Shown: one piece after another, positions 39,111 through 47,565 of the stretch
How the letters are laid out: the number at the start of each line of letters is the position of its first letter
How positions within the stretch are numbered: the first letter of the stretch is position 1
Origin: Caenimonas koreensis DSM 17982
Lineage (GTDB): Bacteria; Pseudomonadota; Gammaproteobacteria; Burkholderiales; Burkholderiaceae_C
DNA: 64,000 nt
Direction of reading: 5' to 3'
Assembly: GCF_009646335.1 (NCBI RefSeq)
Contig: NZ_WJBU01000005.1
Location: forward strand, 186,001 to 250,000
The notes under the pieces: model-generated
The model's input: the letters and a program-made list of their open reading frames with translations, nothing else
Databases searched by the model: none
Told to the model about the DNA's origin: nothing
Made by a program: the position numbers and the translations under genes

Positions 39111-41096
39111 CTAGCCGCCCAGCAGCTTTTGTTCGGCCATGGCCAGCGTCTCTGGCCTGCCAGACAGCACGAGCGTATCGCCATCTTCGAGGGGTGGATC
39201 TGCTTGCGGATCGACAGGCTTGCCATTGCTTCTGCGCAAGCTGACGACCCGAACGCCCATGGCGTGCAGGGCGAAGTGGCTGATCGCGTGGCCCAGCGAC
39301 CCGGCGCCGAGCGGCAGCGTCACCGTGGCCAGGCGCTCGGTGTCCCGCTCGTCAACCGAGTCATCGTCGGCGCCGTGGAAGTATCCGCGCAAGAGGCTGT
39401 AACGCTCGTCGCGCTGGTCTTGCACGATGCGGATCACGCGGCGCATCGGCACGCCCACCAGGGCGAGGGCATGGCTTGCCAGCATGAGCGAGCCCTCCAG
39501 CGCCTCTGGCACCACTTCGGTAGCGCCGGCAGCCTGGAGTTTCTCCAGGTCGCGGTCGTCCTGGGTGCGCACGATCACCGGCACCTGCGGCGCATGAGAT
39601 CGCGTGTTGGCCAGCACTTTCATGGCACCCGGAATGTCGAGGTAAGTCACGACAACGGCGCTCGCACGCGCCATACCGGCGGCCATCAGCGCCTGCAGCC
39701 GGGCGGCGTCGCCGAACACCACCGAGTCGCCTGCAGCTGCAGCCTGGCGCACCCGATCGGGGTCGAGATCGAGTGCCATGTAAGGAATGCCCTCTCGCTC
39801 AAGCACGCGCGCCAGATTCTGGCCGCAGCGCCCGTAGCCGCAGATGATCACGTGCTTGTTCGAGTTGATCGACTTGCGCGCAATCGTCGTCATCTGCAGC
39901 GACTGCTGCAGCCACTCGCTGGCGACCAGCTTCATCACGATGCGGTTGGAATACATGATGATGAAAGGCGTCGCCAGCATGGACAGCACCATGCTCGCCA
40001 GGATCGGGTTGAGCAGCGTGGGTGGCACCAGGCTGTTTTGCTGCGCCAGCGTCAGCAGCACGAAGCCGAACTCACCCGCCTGCGCCAGGTAGAGGCCCGT
40101 GCGCAGTGAGACACCCGTTGACGCGCCGAGCGCGCGCGCCAGGCCAGTGACCAGCACCAGTTTGAAGAACACAGGCACTGTGGTGAGGAACAGCACAAGC
40201 GCCCAGTTTTGTGCCACCAGGCGCCAGTCGAGCAGCATGCCGATGGTGATGAAGAACAGACCCAGCAAGACATCATGGAAAGGGCGGATGTCGGTTTCGA
40301 CCTGATGCTTGTATTCCGTCTCGGAGATCAGCATGCCCGCAATGAAGGCTCCCAGCGCAAGTGACAGGCCCGCCAGCTCGGTGAGCCACGCCAGGCCCAG
40401 CGTCACCATCAACAGGTTCAGCACGAAGAGCTCCTGGCTCTTGCGGCGCGCGACCAGCGTCAGCCACCACCGCATCACGCGCTGGCCGCCAACGAGCAGC
40501 ACCGTGATCAGGGCGACCGCCTTGACACTCGCGATGGCCAGTGCGGTGAACAGCAAATCAGGCGACGAGCCCAGCGCGGGCACAAGCACCAGCAGTGGCA
40601 CCACCGCCAAGTCCTGAAACAGCAAGACGCCCATCACACGTTTGCCGTGCTCGGTCTCCAGCTCCAGACGCTCGGACAACAGCTTGACCACGATGGCTGT
40701 GCTGCTCATGGCGAGCGCACCTGACAGCGCCACGGCGATGCGCCAGTCGATCTGCCACACCGACGGCGCGATCGAAGCGAGAACCAGCGAGCCGAGCGTG
40801 ATCAGGATGATCGTCAGCGCTACCTGGAACAAGCCGAGCCCGAACACGTGCTTTCGCATCGCGCGCAACTTCGACAGGTTGAATTCCAGCCCGATCACGA
40901 ACATCAGGAACACAACGCCGAATTCACCCAGGTGAGTCAGGGCCTCAGGGTGGTCGCCCAGGGCCAGCGCGTTCGGCCCGACGATGACGCCCACCACGAG
41001 GTAGCCCAGCATCGGAGGCAGGCGCAGCGTGCGGCACGCAACCACGCCAAGCACGGCGGCGACCAGATAGAGCAGCGTCAGCTCGAGCGAGGACAT
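39111..41096 (-). CDS. kefC: Kef-type monovalent cation:proton antiporter with TrkA domains
   Basis: 661 residues. The CPA2 transporter half has about 12 membrane helices: MLGYLVVGVIVGPNALALG, LGEFGVVFLMFVIGLEFNL, FQDLAVVPLLVLVPALG and LARALGASTGVSLRTGLYLA. A RCK/TrkA-N domain (HVIICGYGRCGQNLARVLER, MALDLDPDRV) follows near residue 420, then a TrkA-C domain (GDTLVLSGRPETLAMAEQKL). This architecture fits the KefB/KefC/YbaL group; the exact ion is not fixed. It is divergent from kdsD, as often seen in Burkholderiales. Confidence 0.9.
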   Translation of the reverse strand: MSSLELTLLYLVAAVLGVVACRTLRLPPMLGYLVVGVIVGPNALALGDHPEALTHLGEFGVVFLMFVIGLEFNLSKLRAMRKHVFGLGLFQVALTIILITLGSLVLASIAPSVWQIDWRIAVALSGALAMSSTAIVVKLLSERLELETEHGKRVMGVLLFQDLAVVPLLVLVPALGSSPDLLFTALAIASVKAVALITVLLVGGQRVMRWWLTLVARRKSQELFVLNLLMVTLGLAWLTELAGLSLALGAFIAGMLISETEYKHQVETDIRPFHDVLLGLFFITIGMLLDWRLVAQNWALVLFLTTVPVFFKLVLVTGLARALGASTGVSLRTGLYLAQAGEFGFVLLTLAQQNSLVPPTLLNPILASMVLSMLATPFIIMYSNRIVMKLVASEWLQQSLQMTTIARKSINSNKHVIICGYGRCGQNLARVLEREGIPYMALDLDPDRVRQAAAAGDSVVFGDAARLQALMAAGMARASAVVVTYLDIPGAMKVLANTRSHAPQVPVIVRTQDDRDLEKLQAAGATEVVPEALEGSLMLASHALALVGVPMRRVIRIVQDQRDERYSLLRGYFHGADDDSVDERDTERLATVTLPLGAGSLGHAISHFALHAMGVRVVSLRRSNGKPVDPQADPPLEDGDTLVLSGRPETLAMAEQKLLGG

Positions 41097-41144
41097 TCCT
41101 GCATGCTACCAAGCGGGCGCTGCGCGCCTCGATAGAATCCGCGA

Positions 41145-42143
41145 ATGAATCCTTCCGCAGCCGAGGGCGCGTTCGATCCGCAACGGGCGCTGCAGCTCGC
41201 CCTGGAGACCTTTGACATCGAGGCTGCTGCGGTGCTGGGCCTGAAGCAGCGCATCAACGCGTCGTTTCCCAAAGCCGTGGAGCTCATGCTCCATGTGCGC
41301 GGCCGCGTGGTCGTGATGGGCATGGGCAAGAGCGGGCATGTGGGCCGCAAGATTGCCGCAACGCTCGCCTCGACGGGCACACCTGCGATGTTCGTCCATC
41401 CGGCCGAGGCCAGCCATGGCGACCTCGGGATGATCAAGCCGATCGATCTCGTGCTTGCCGTTTCGAACAGCGGAGAGGTCGATGAAGTCACCACACTGCT
41501 GCCCGTGATCAAGCGCATGGGCACGCCGATCGTTGCCATGACGGGCAATGCTGCATCCACACTGGCGCGTCACGCCGACGTCGTGCTTGATAGCAGCGTC
41601 GAGAAAGAAGCCTGCCCCCTGCAACTTGCACCGACAGCCAGCACGACGGCGCAGCTCGCACTCGGCGACGCCCTGGCAGTGGCGCTGCTGGACGCGCGTG
41701 GCTTTCGCACGGAAGACTTCGCCCGCTCGCACCCGGGTGGCGCGCTCGGGCGAAAATTGCTCACCCACCTGTCGGATGTCATGCGCACCGGCGACGCCGT
41801 TCCCAGCGTCGCGCACGACGCAACGTTCACGGCGCTGATGCGCGAGATGAGCGCAAAAGGGCTGGGCGCGGCGGCTGTGGTCGATGCGCAGAACCAGGTG
41901 CTTGGCATCTTCACCGACGGCGACCTGCGCCGGTTGATCGAGCAGGGGCTCGACCTTCGAGCCATGAGCGCACGCGAGGTGATGCACCCGAACCCCCGCA
42001 CCATCCGGCACGACGCACTGGCAGTCGAGGCAGCAGAGCTGATGGAGCTGAACCGGATCACGAGCGTGCTGGTCGTGGACGCACAAGGGCGCCTTTGTGG
42101 CGCCGTGAACAGCAACGACTTGATGCGGGCCAAGGTGATCTGA
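41145..42143 (+). CDS. kdsD: Arabinose-5-phosphate isomerase
   Basis: 332 residues. A SIS domain (VMGMGKSGHVGRKIAATLAS, FVHPAEASHGDLGM, LAVSNSGEVDEV) is followed by two CBS domains (VAHDATFTALMREMSAKGLG and IFTDGDLRRLIEQGLDL). The RSHPGGALGRKLL junction is diagnostic for KdsD. It interconverts ribulose-5-phosphate and arabinose-5-phosphate for Kdo synthesis. The stop overlaps the kdsC ATG by one base. Confidence 0.95.
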   Translation: MNPSAAEGAFDPQRALQLALETFDIEAAAVLGLKQRINASFPKAVELMLHVRGRVVVMGMGKSGHVGRKIAATLASTGTPAMFVHPAEASHGDLGMIKPIDLVLAVSNSGEVDEVTTLLPVIKRMGTPIVAMTGNAASTLARHADVVLDSSVEKEACPLQLAPTASTTAQLALGDALAVALLDARGFRTEDFARSHPGGALGRKLLTHLSDVMRTGDAVPSVAHDATFTALMREMSAKGLGAAAVVDAQNQVLGIFTDGDLRRLIEQGLDLRAMSAREVMHPNPRTIRHDALAVEAAELMELNRITSVLVVDAQGRLCGAVNSNDLMRAKVI

Positions 42144-42682
42144 TGCCTGCGCTGCACTTCGAACCTGAGCTCTTGCTGCGCGCACAAGGCGTTCGCGTGG
42201 CGTTCTTCGATGTCGATGGCGTCTTGACCGACGGTGGCCTCTATATGTCCGAACAGGGCGAGACGCTCAAGCGATTCAACATCCTCGACGGATTGGGCTT
42301 GAAGCTGCTGCAGCGCGCCGGAATCACCCCGGCAGTCATTACGGGGCGCGACTCGCCGCCGTTGCGCGCACGCCTGGCGGCGCTCGGGGTGACTCACGTG
42401 CACTACGGCACGGAAGATAAGGCGCCAGCTGCACTCAAGACGCTGCATGAGCTGGGCCTGGACTGGACGCAAGCGGCCGCCATGGGTGACGACTGGCCCG
42501 ACCTGCCCGTGTTGTCGCGCTGTGCCTTCGCCGGCGCCCCTGCCAATGCACATGCGGAAGTGAAGGCGATCGCCCACTACGTCACCACCGCGCGCGGCGG
42601 CGAAGGCGCGGCGCGTGAGTTCTCGGACGTGTTGCTGGTCGCTTCTGGCCGCTATGCAGACTTGCTGGAAAGCTACGCTTGA
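42143..42682 (+). CDS. kdsC: 3-deoxy-D-manno-octulosonate-8-phosphate phosphatase
   Basis: 179 residues from ATG at 42143. It is a C0-type HAD phosphatase: FFDVDGVLTDGGLYMSEQGE, ITGRDSPPLRARLAALGV and MGDDWPDLPVLSRCAF. The tail GGEGAAREFSDVLL matches KdsC, whose Gly-rich end completes a neighbour's active site. It removes phosphate from Kdo-8-phosphate. Its stop overlaps the TTG of lptC. Confidence 0.94.
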   Translation: MPALHFEPELLLRAQGVRVAFFDVDGVLTDGGLYMSEQGETLKRFNILDGLGLKLLQRAGITPAVITGRDSPPLRARLAALGVTHVHYGTEDKAPAALKTLHELGLDWTQAAAMGDDWPDLPVLSRCAFAGAPANAHAEVKAIAHYVTTARGGEGAAREFSDVLLVASGRYADLLESYA

Positions 42683-43320
42683 GCACACTGGCAGCGCGCA
42701 TCCCGACGTGGCGCATCGTGCGGTCCGGCTGGGAACGCGCGTCTGTTTACCTGCCGATCATCCTCATGGGAGTCATGGCGCTGGGTACTTACTGGCTTGC
42801 CCGAAGCACGCCGACAGCGGGCCCACTGCAAGCGCAAAAGGCAGCGCGGCACGAGCCGGATTCGATCATGCGCGGCTTCTCCGTGAAGACCTTCGATGCC
42901 CAGGGGCGCCTGAAGAGCGAAGTGTTCGGCAAGGAGGCGCGGCACTACCCCGACACCGACACGTTCGAGATCGACGAGCCACGAGTGCGCTCGTTCAACC
43001 AGCGCGATGAGCTCACCGTGGCGACGGCCAAGTCAGGCATCAGCAACGCCGACGGCTCCGAGGTGCAACTCATCGGCAATGCCATCGTCACGCGTGACGC
43101 CACCGTCGACAAGGAGGGCCGTGGTCGCCCTCGCCTGGTGTTTCGCGGCGAATTCCTGCACGTGTTCGTCGAGACAGAGCATGTGAGGTCGCACAAGCCC
43201 GTGGAGCTCACCCGTGGCAACGACACCTTCAACGCCGACAGCATGGAATTCGACAATATCGAGCAGGTCATGGAACTCAAGGGCCGGGTGCGCGGCGTGT
43301 TGCAGCCTGGCAAGAAATGA
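42679..43320 (+). CDS. lptC: LPS export system protein LptC
   Basis: 213 residues from TTG at 42679 (TTGA overlaps the kdsC stop). One membrane anchor (ASVYLPIILMGVMALGTYWL) precedes a periplasmic beta-jellyroll: SIMRGFSVKTFDAQGRLKSEVF, EARHYPDTDTFEIDEPRVR, and NAIVTRDATV with SHKPVELTRGNDTFNADSM. LptC links the LptBFG transporter to the LptA bridge. Its usual downstream partners lptA and lptB are not here. Confidence 0.9.
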   Translation: MSTLAARIPTWRIVRSGWERASVYLPIILMGVMALGTYWLARSTPTAGPLQAQKAARHEPDSIMRGFSVKTFDAQGRLKSEVFGKEARHYPDTDTFEIDEPRVRSFNQRDELTVATAKSGISNADGSEVQLIGNAIVTRDATVDKEGRGRPRLVFRGEFLHVFVETEHVRSHKPVELTRGNDTFNADSMEFDNIEQVMELKGRVRGVLQPGKK

Positions 43321-44099
43321 GCGCGATGGGCAACCTGGCTTTCATTACAGGCGCATCCAGCGGCATTGGCCAGGCGCTGGCGTTGCGCTACCACCAGGCA
43401 GGCTGGCGCCTGGCGCTTTCTGCGCGGCGCACCGCTGAGATCGAAACCTGGGCGAGCAGTATGGGCCTGCCGCGCGAGTGCTACGAAGTCTATGGCGCGG
43501 ATGTTGCCGACACTGACAGCATCGTGGCGGCGGGCGCTGCGTGTATCGCGAAACAAGGTGTGCCCAACGCCGTCATCGCGAATGCCGGCATCAGCGTCGG
43601 TATGGACACTGCCGATCGGCGCGACATCGACATGATGGCGCGCCTCTATGCGACCAACAACATCGGGCTGGCCGCCACCTTTCATCCGTTCGTCATGCCG
43701 ATGATCCAGCAAGGGTCCGGGGTGCTTGTCGGCATTGGGAGCGTTGCCGGCATTCGTGGCCTGCCCGGTCATGCGGCTTACTGCTCGAGCAAGGCCGCCG
43801 TGATCAGTTACTGCGAGAGCTTGCGCGGCGAGCTGCGCTCCAGCGGCGTGAAGGTCGTGACGATCTGCCCTGGCTACATCGACACACCGCTTACGCGGCA
43901 GAACAAGTACTCGATGCCGTTCCTCATGAAACCCGCTGATTTCGCCGAGAGTGCTTTTCGAACCATAGAAGCAGGCGTGAGTTATCGGGTCATTCCGTGG
44001 CAGATGGGCGTGGTCGCCAAACTGATGCGCTTGCTGCCCAATGCGTTGTATGACAAGGCGCTGGCCGGGCGACCGCGCAAGCAGCGGCAGGCGCAATAA
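43317..44099 (+). CDS. Short-chain dehydrogenase/reductase
   Basis: 260 residues. Classical SDR motifs: FITGASSGIGQALALRY (nucleotide-binding), NAGISVGM, and catalytic Ser plus YCSSK (Tyr/Lys). The N-terminal Asp/Arg choice SARR suggests NADP preference. The C-terminal region (VIPWQMGVVAKLMRLLPNALYDKALA) is like that of SDRs acting on lipid or ketone substrates, but the substrate is unknown. ATG overlaps the lptC stop (ATGA), so it is cotranslated with lptC in place of lptA. Confidence 0.88.
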   Translation: MSAMGNLAFITGASSGIGQALALRYHQAGWRLALSARRTAEIETWASSMGLPRECYEVYGADVADTDSIVAAGAACIAKQGVPNAVIANAGISVGMDTADRRDIDMMARLYATNNIGLAATFHPFVMPMIQQGSGVLVGIGSVAGIRGLPGHAAYCSSKAAVISYCESLRGELRSSGVKVVTICPGYIDTPLTRQNKYSMPFLMKPADFAESAFRTIEAGVSYRVIPWQMGVVAKLMRLLPNALYDKALAGRPRKQRQAQ

Positions 44100-44120
44100 A
44101 AAAGACCCTGATCAGAGGGC
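44098..44120 (-). terminator. Terminator after the RRM gene
   Basis: On the minus strand CCCT (44119-44116) pairs with AGGG (44109-44106) around a CTGATC loop, then T6 from 44103 to 44098. It lies at the end of the gene at 44143 and abuts the SDR stop codon. Confidence 0.6.
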
Positions 44121-44142
44121 CTTTCTTCGCACTTCAGGAAAT

Positions 44143-44661
44143 TCAGTAGCCGCCGCGATTGCCGCCACCGCCGCCGCGCGGGCCGTTGCCATAGGGGCTG
44201 CGGAAACCGCCGTCGCCATCGCCACCGCCCCGGCCGCCTTCACGGCCGCCGTCCCGGCCTCCGTATCCGCCGCCGCCCTCGCGTCGGCCGCCGCCACCAC
44301 CGCCGTAGCCGCCACCGCCGCCACCATATCCGCCGCCGCCGCCACCGCCGTAGCCACCACCACCGCCGTAGCCACCACCACCGCCGCCGAAACCACCGGA
44401 GCGCGGGCGCGCTTCCATCGGGCGTGCTTCATTGACGACGATGCTGCGGCCACCCAGGGACTGGCCGTTCATGCCGCTGATGGCGGCTTGCGCCTCGGGG
44501 TCAGACCCCATTTCCACGAAACCGAACCCCTTGGAGCGACCCGTGTCGCGATCCATCATCACTTTGGCGCTCGTGACAGCACCGAATTGGCCGAATGCCT
44601 GTTCCAGGTCGCTGTCGCGCACGGAATACGGCAGATTGCCCACATAAAGTTTATTGCCCAT
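44143..44661 (-). CDS. RRM RNA-binding protein with glycine-rich tail (A)
   Basis: 172 residues. A single RRM covers about 1-80: RNP2 KLYVGNLPYSVRDSDLEQAF and RNP1 RSKGFGFVEMGSD. The tail (residues 95-172) is Gly/Tyr/Arg repeats (GGGYGGGGGGYGGGGGG, RRE, GNRGGY). Such cold- or stress-responsive RRM proteins bind single-stranded RNA and are common in betaproteobacteria. It is a paralogue of the gene at 44927. A hairpin over its Shine-Dalgarno is noted separately. Confidence 0.92.
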   Translation of the reverse strand: MGNKLYVGNLPYSVRDSDLEQAFGQFGAVTSAKVMMDRDTGRSKGFGFVEMGSDPEAQAAISGMNGQSLGGRSIVVNEARPMEARPRSGGFGGGGGGYGGGGGYGGGGGGGYGGGGGGYGGGGGGRREGGGGYGGRDGGREGGRGGGDGDGGFRSPYGNGPRGGGGGNRGGY

Positions 44662-44665
44662 CGAA

Positions 44666-44715
44666 GGGAGCTCCTGGCAAAGAAAGACGGTTAACCCAAG
44701 CGATGGAGGAGTCCC
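44666..44715 (-). promoter_or_regulatory. Leader hairpin burying the Shine-Dalgarno of RRM gene A
   Basis: On the minus strand GGGACTCC (44715-44708) can pair with GGAGCTCCC (44674-44666) with one bulged C. The latter contains the GGAG ribosome binding site about nine bases before ATG. The same element recurs before RRM gene B. Confidence 0.6.
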
Positions 44716-44882
44716 GATAACGCAAACAACATGACGTGAGCGACGCGAAAACTGACCTGATCACCGCAAACCCAGCGTGAGTACTGCATGCCACGCCGGG
44801 TAATTATGAACAGATATTTTGTAGTCGTGCACAGGGGCCGGGTGGCGGACGGGTCGAGAAAACCCTTAACAAAGGGCCAAAG

Positions 44883-44905
44883 AAAAAGGGCCCGTAGGCC
44901 CTTTT
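44883..44905 (-). terminator. Terminator after RRM gene B
   Basis: AAAAGGGCC, loop TACG, GGCCCTTTTT on the minus strand (44905-44883), with a T tract. It separates the two paralogues, so each has its own transcript. Confidence 0.85.
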
Positions 44906-44926
44906 GTTGCATTTGGTGCTGTTGGC

Positions 44927-45328
44927 TTAGTAGCCGCCGCGGCCACCGCCGCCGCCGTCACGACGGCCACCGCCGCCGCCACCACCATAACCACCGCCGC
45001 CACCACCGTAGCCGCCGCCGCCACCACCGCCGTAACCACCACCACCGCCGCCGCCGAAGCCGCCGGTGCGCGGACGCGCTTCCATCGGGCGGGCTTCATT
45101 GACCACGAGGCCGCGGCCACCGATTTGCTGGCCATTCATGCCTTCAATTGCTGCGCGAGCTTCTTGTTCGCTGGACATTTCGACAAAGCCGAAGCCCTTC
45201 GAGCGGCCCGTGTCACGTTCCATCATGACCTTGGCGCTGGCGACGGTGCCGTACTGGCCGAAAGCCTGTTCGAGATCGCTGTCGCGGTAGGAATAGGGCA
45301 GATTGCCCACGTAAAGTTTGTTGCCCAT
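44927..45328 (-). CDS. RRM RNA-binding protein with glycine-rich tail (B)
   Basis: 133 residues from ATG at 45328, with AGGAG about 11 bases upstream; in-frame codons upstream are untranslated leader. RRM: KLYVGNLPYSYRDSDLEQAF (RNP2) and RSKGFGFVEMSSE (RNP1). A shorter Gly/Tyr/Arg tail ends RGGY. It shares about 80% of its RRM residues with protein A and the two leaders are alike too, so this is a tandem duplication. It likely binds RNA in cold or stress. Confidence 0.92.
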   Translation of the reverse strand: MGNKLYVGNLPYSYRDSDLEQAFGQYGTVASAKVMMERDTGRSKGFGFVEMSSEQEARAAIEGMNGQQIGGRGLVVNEARPMEARPRTGGFGGGGGGGYGGGGGGGYGGGGGGYGGGGGGGRRDGGGGGRGGY

Positions 45329-45334
45329 GTGCTG

Positions 45335-45375
45335 GGACTCCTGAAAAATAAAAATGCCGAAGCGGGGTGGAGTCC
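45335..45375 (-). promoter_or_regulatory. Leader hairpin burying the Shine-Dalgarno of RRM gene B
   Basis: GGACTCC (minus strand, 45375-45369) is exactly complementary to GGAGTCC (45341-45335), which holds the AGGAG ribosome binding site. The 27-base loop is AT-rich with an internal GC-TTCG-GC. An RNA thermometer or autoregulatory site is possible. Confidence 0.65.
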
Positions 45376-45497
45376 GAACAACAAAACGCTCAAAACCGAC
45401 CAGACACCGCAAACCTGTGACGAGCGCAAGCGCACGTCACTGGCGGATTATGACGCCTAAATGGCTTTTGCGGTCAACGTGTTGTTCTGTCCAGTGC

Positions 45498-45695
45498 TCA
45501 CGCTTCATCGCTGTAGTGCCGCCACTGCGACATCGCGTTGCGCATGATGCGCAGCTGGCGCGCGAAAACCGGGCACGCGCGGCAGGCGAAAAGATGCATG
45601 CGCAGCGCCAGCCTGTCGGCCAATGGCAGCTCGCGGTCCTCCCTGGCGACCAACAGGGCTGCTGCTTCTTTGCAGGTGCGGCGAAGGGGCGTCAT
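45498..45695 (-). CDS. Zinc-finger anti-sigma factor
   Basis: 65 residues from ATG at 45695. TCKEAAALLVARED and LRMHLFACRACPVF give the Cys, then the His-x3-Cys-x2-Cys zinc site of ZAS (zf-HC2) anti-sigma factors. There is no membrane segment, so it is a soluble anti-sigma. Its start overlaps the sigma stop (ATGA), which strongly indicates a cognate pair. Zinc-site anti-sigmas often sense oxidation. Confidence 0.8.
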   Translation of the reverse strand: MTPLRRTCKEAAALLVAREDRELPLADRLALRMHLFACRACPVFARQLRIMRNAMSQWRHYSDEA

Positions 45696-46258
45696 GTGGT
45701 GGCGGGCTTGTTTCCAAACCAGTTCAGTTCCAGGCATTCGCGCAGCCGCAGCCGGGCGCGATGAAGTTGCACATACAAGTTCGTCTGGGTCAGGCGCAGT
45801 TCCTTACAGATTTCCTCGCTCGGCATTTCCAGCCATTCCCGCATCAGGAAGATGCGGCCCATCGCGGGGGGCAGTTTCTCCGCGCATGCCTCCAGGATGG
45901 TGAGGAACTGGCGCGAATTGAGGTCCTGTTCCGGATTACCCCAGTCGGCCGGCTGGGCGGCAAAGTGGCCGTCGCTCCTGAAGACCAGGCTATCGAGCTC
46001 TTGCGAGCCGTCACTTCCGTCATCACTCAGCGCGACCTCGCGTTGGCGCTGGCGCAGGATGTCGATGACCTTGTGCTTGAGGATGCCCACCAGCCACGTC
46101 TTGAGCTGGCTGCGGTTGGCAAAGGACTGTGGCTTGGACAGCGCGGCCAGCAAGGTCTCGGAGACCGCGTCTTCTGCCCAGGCGTCATTGCGCAGCTGCA
46201 GGCGCGCAAAGCGCAGCAGGTACAGGCGGTGTTCGGCGAGTTGGTTTTCGATGCTCAT
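45692..46258 (-). CDS. ECF-type sigma-70 family RNA polymerase sigma factor
   Basis: 188 residues from ATG at 46258. Region 2 ([31 protein letters not shown] and [18 protein letters not shown]) and region 4 ([46 protein letters not shown]) are complete. A 40-residue acidic linker joins them. It directs polymerase to stress-type promoters and is held by the zinc anti-sigma. Its targets cannot be predicted here. Confidence 0.88.
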   Translation of the reverse strand: MSIENQLAEHRLYLLRFARLQLRNDAWAEDAVSETLLAALSKPQSFANRSQLKTWLVGILKHKVIDILRQRQREVALSDDGSDGSQELDSLVFRSDGHFAAQPADWGNPEQDLNSRQFLTILEACAEKLPPAMGRIFLMREWLEMPSEEICKELRLTQTNLYVQLHRARLRLRECLELNWFGNKPATT

Positions 46259-46321
46259 GGATGGGCTCGCGTGAGCGCGATGATGGCACAGCGCACACGT
46301 TGTGCCGTTGCTATACTCAGC

Positions 46322-46374
46322 CGCAGCGCCGATTTGCCCCAGCTTGCGGGCGCTCAATAAATTCAGCTAAAGAC
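46322..46374 (+). promoter_or_regulatory. SAM-II riboswitch upstream of metX
   Basis: AGCGCC (46325-46330) and GGCGCT (46349-46354) form P1. The loop GATTTGCCCC..TTGCG and the downstream AATAAATTCAGCTAAAG (46356-46372) match the SAM-II consensus (GATTT, then TAAAT, then AGCTAAA), forming the pseudoknot fold that binds S-adenosylmethionine. A candidate -10 TATACT at 46312 puts the transcript start just before it. Metabolically it fits metX control. Confidence 0.85.
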
Positions 46375-46385
46375 AGTCATGGCGC

Positions 46386-46425
46386 ACCCGGCCTCGCTTC
46401 TTTAGCGACGCCGGGTTTTCTTTTT
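46386..46425 (+). terminator. Terminator between the SAM-II riboswitch and metX
   Basis: ACCCGGC (46386-46392) and TCGCT (46394-46398) pair with AGCGA (46104-style arm at 46404-46408) and GCCGGGT (46410-46416) across one C-C mismatch, followed by TTTTC-TTTTT. It lies between the riboswitch and the metX ATG, so it could be the off-switch of the leader, although SAM-II is often translational. Confidence 0.8.
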
Positions 46426-46434
46426 GTCACTGCC

Positions 46435-47565
46435 ATGACTCTGGTTGCCGTTGCCCAGTCGATGACGTTCGAGGCGCCCCTTGCCTTGCGAAGTGGCGCG
46501 TCGATTCGCGGCTATTCGCTTGCGTTCGAGACGTACGGCACGCTCAATGCCGACAAGACCAACGCGGTGCTGATCTGCCATGCACTGAACGCGTCCCACC
46601 ACGTCGCTGGCGTGTATGCCGACCAGCCCGGCAGTACGGGTTGGTGGGACACAATGATCGGGCCCGGCAAGCCCGTCGACACCAACCGCTTCTTCGTGAT
46701 CGGCGTGAACAATCTCGGCTCGTGCTTTGGCTCCACCGGGCCAATGCATGTCAATCCGGACACGGGCAAGGTCTACGGTGCCGACTTCCCGGTGGTTACT
46801 GTAGAAGACTGGGTCAATGCCCAGGCGAAGTTGCTCGACCAGCTCGGCATCCAGACGCTGGCAGCAGTGATGGGCGGCAGCCTCGGCGGGATGCAGGCGT
46901 TGTCGTGGACGCTGCAGTATCCGCAGCGCGTCAAACACGCAGTCGTCGTTGCGAGCGCGCCCAACCTCACGGCGGAAAACATTGCCTTCAATGAAGTGGC
47001 TCGCCGCGCCATCGTGACCGACCCGGACTTTCACGGCGGCCATTTCTACGAGCACGGCGCCATACCCAAGCGCGGCCTGCGCATCGCGCGAATGATTGGC
47101 CACATCACTTACCTGTCTGACGACGTCATGAACGAGAAGTTCGGACGCCAGCTGCGCGACGGCCTGGACATCCGCTACACGACGCAGGATGTCGAGTTCC
47201 AGATCGAAAGCTATTTGCGCTATCAGGGCGACAAGTTCAGCGACTACTTCGACGCGAACACCTATCTGCTGATCACCCGCGCGCTCGACTACTTCGATCC
47301 GGCGCTGCACCAGGGCGGCAGCCTTGCCAAAGCCTTTGCACAGGTGCAGGCGAAATTCCTGCTGGTGAGCTTCACGACCGACTGGCGTTTCGCGCCCGCG
47401 CGCAGCCGTGAAATGGTCAAGGCGTTGCTCGATAACCGCCGCGACGTCAGCTACGCCGAGATCGACGCCCCGCATGGCCACGACGCATTCCTGCTCGAAG
47501 ACGAGCGCTACATGGCCGTGGTGCGTGCGTATTTCGAACGCATCGCGCTGGAGGTGGCTGTATGA
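46435..47565 (+). CDS. metX: Homoserine O-acyltransferase MetX
   Basis: 376 residues from ATG at 46435; the open frame runs much further upstream but over the sigma gene's complement. The alpha/beta hydrolase core has [10 protein letters not shown], the nucleophile Ser149 in [16 protein letters not shown], and the Asp/His in the C-terminal region (FTTDWRF and [12 protein letters not shown]). It acylates homoserine in methionine biosynthesis; acetyl or succinyl donor cannot be told by sight. Its stop overlaps the metW start (ATGA). Confidence 0.94.
   Translation: MTLVAVAQSMTFEAPLALRSGASIRGYSLAFETYGTLNADKTNAVLICHALNASHHVAGVYADQPGSTGWWDTMIGPGKPVDTNRFFVIGVNNLGSCFGSTGPMHVNPDTGKVYGADFPVVTVEDWVNAQAKLLDQLGIQTLAAVMGGSLGGMQALSWTLQYPQRVKHAVVVASAPNLTAENIAFNEVARRAIVTDPDFHGGHFYEHGAIPKRGLRIARMIGHITYLSDDVMNEKFGRQLRDGLDIRYTTQDVEFQIESYLRYQGDKFSDYFDANTYLLITRALDYFDPALHQGGSLAKAFAQVQAKFLLVSFTTDWRFAPARSREMVKALLDNRRDVSYAEIDAPHGHDAFLLEDERYMAVVRAYFERIALEVAV

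Noticed and set aside
41106-42688. Long frames antisense to kdsD/kdsC
   Set aside because: Shadow frames; kdsD and kdsC are certain.
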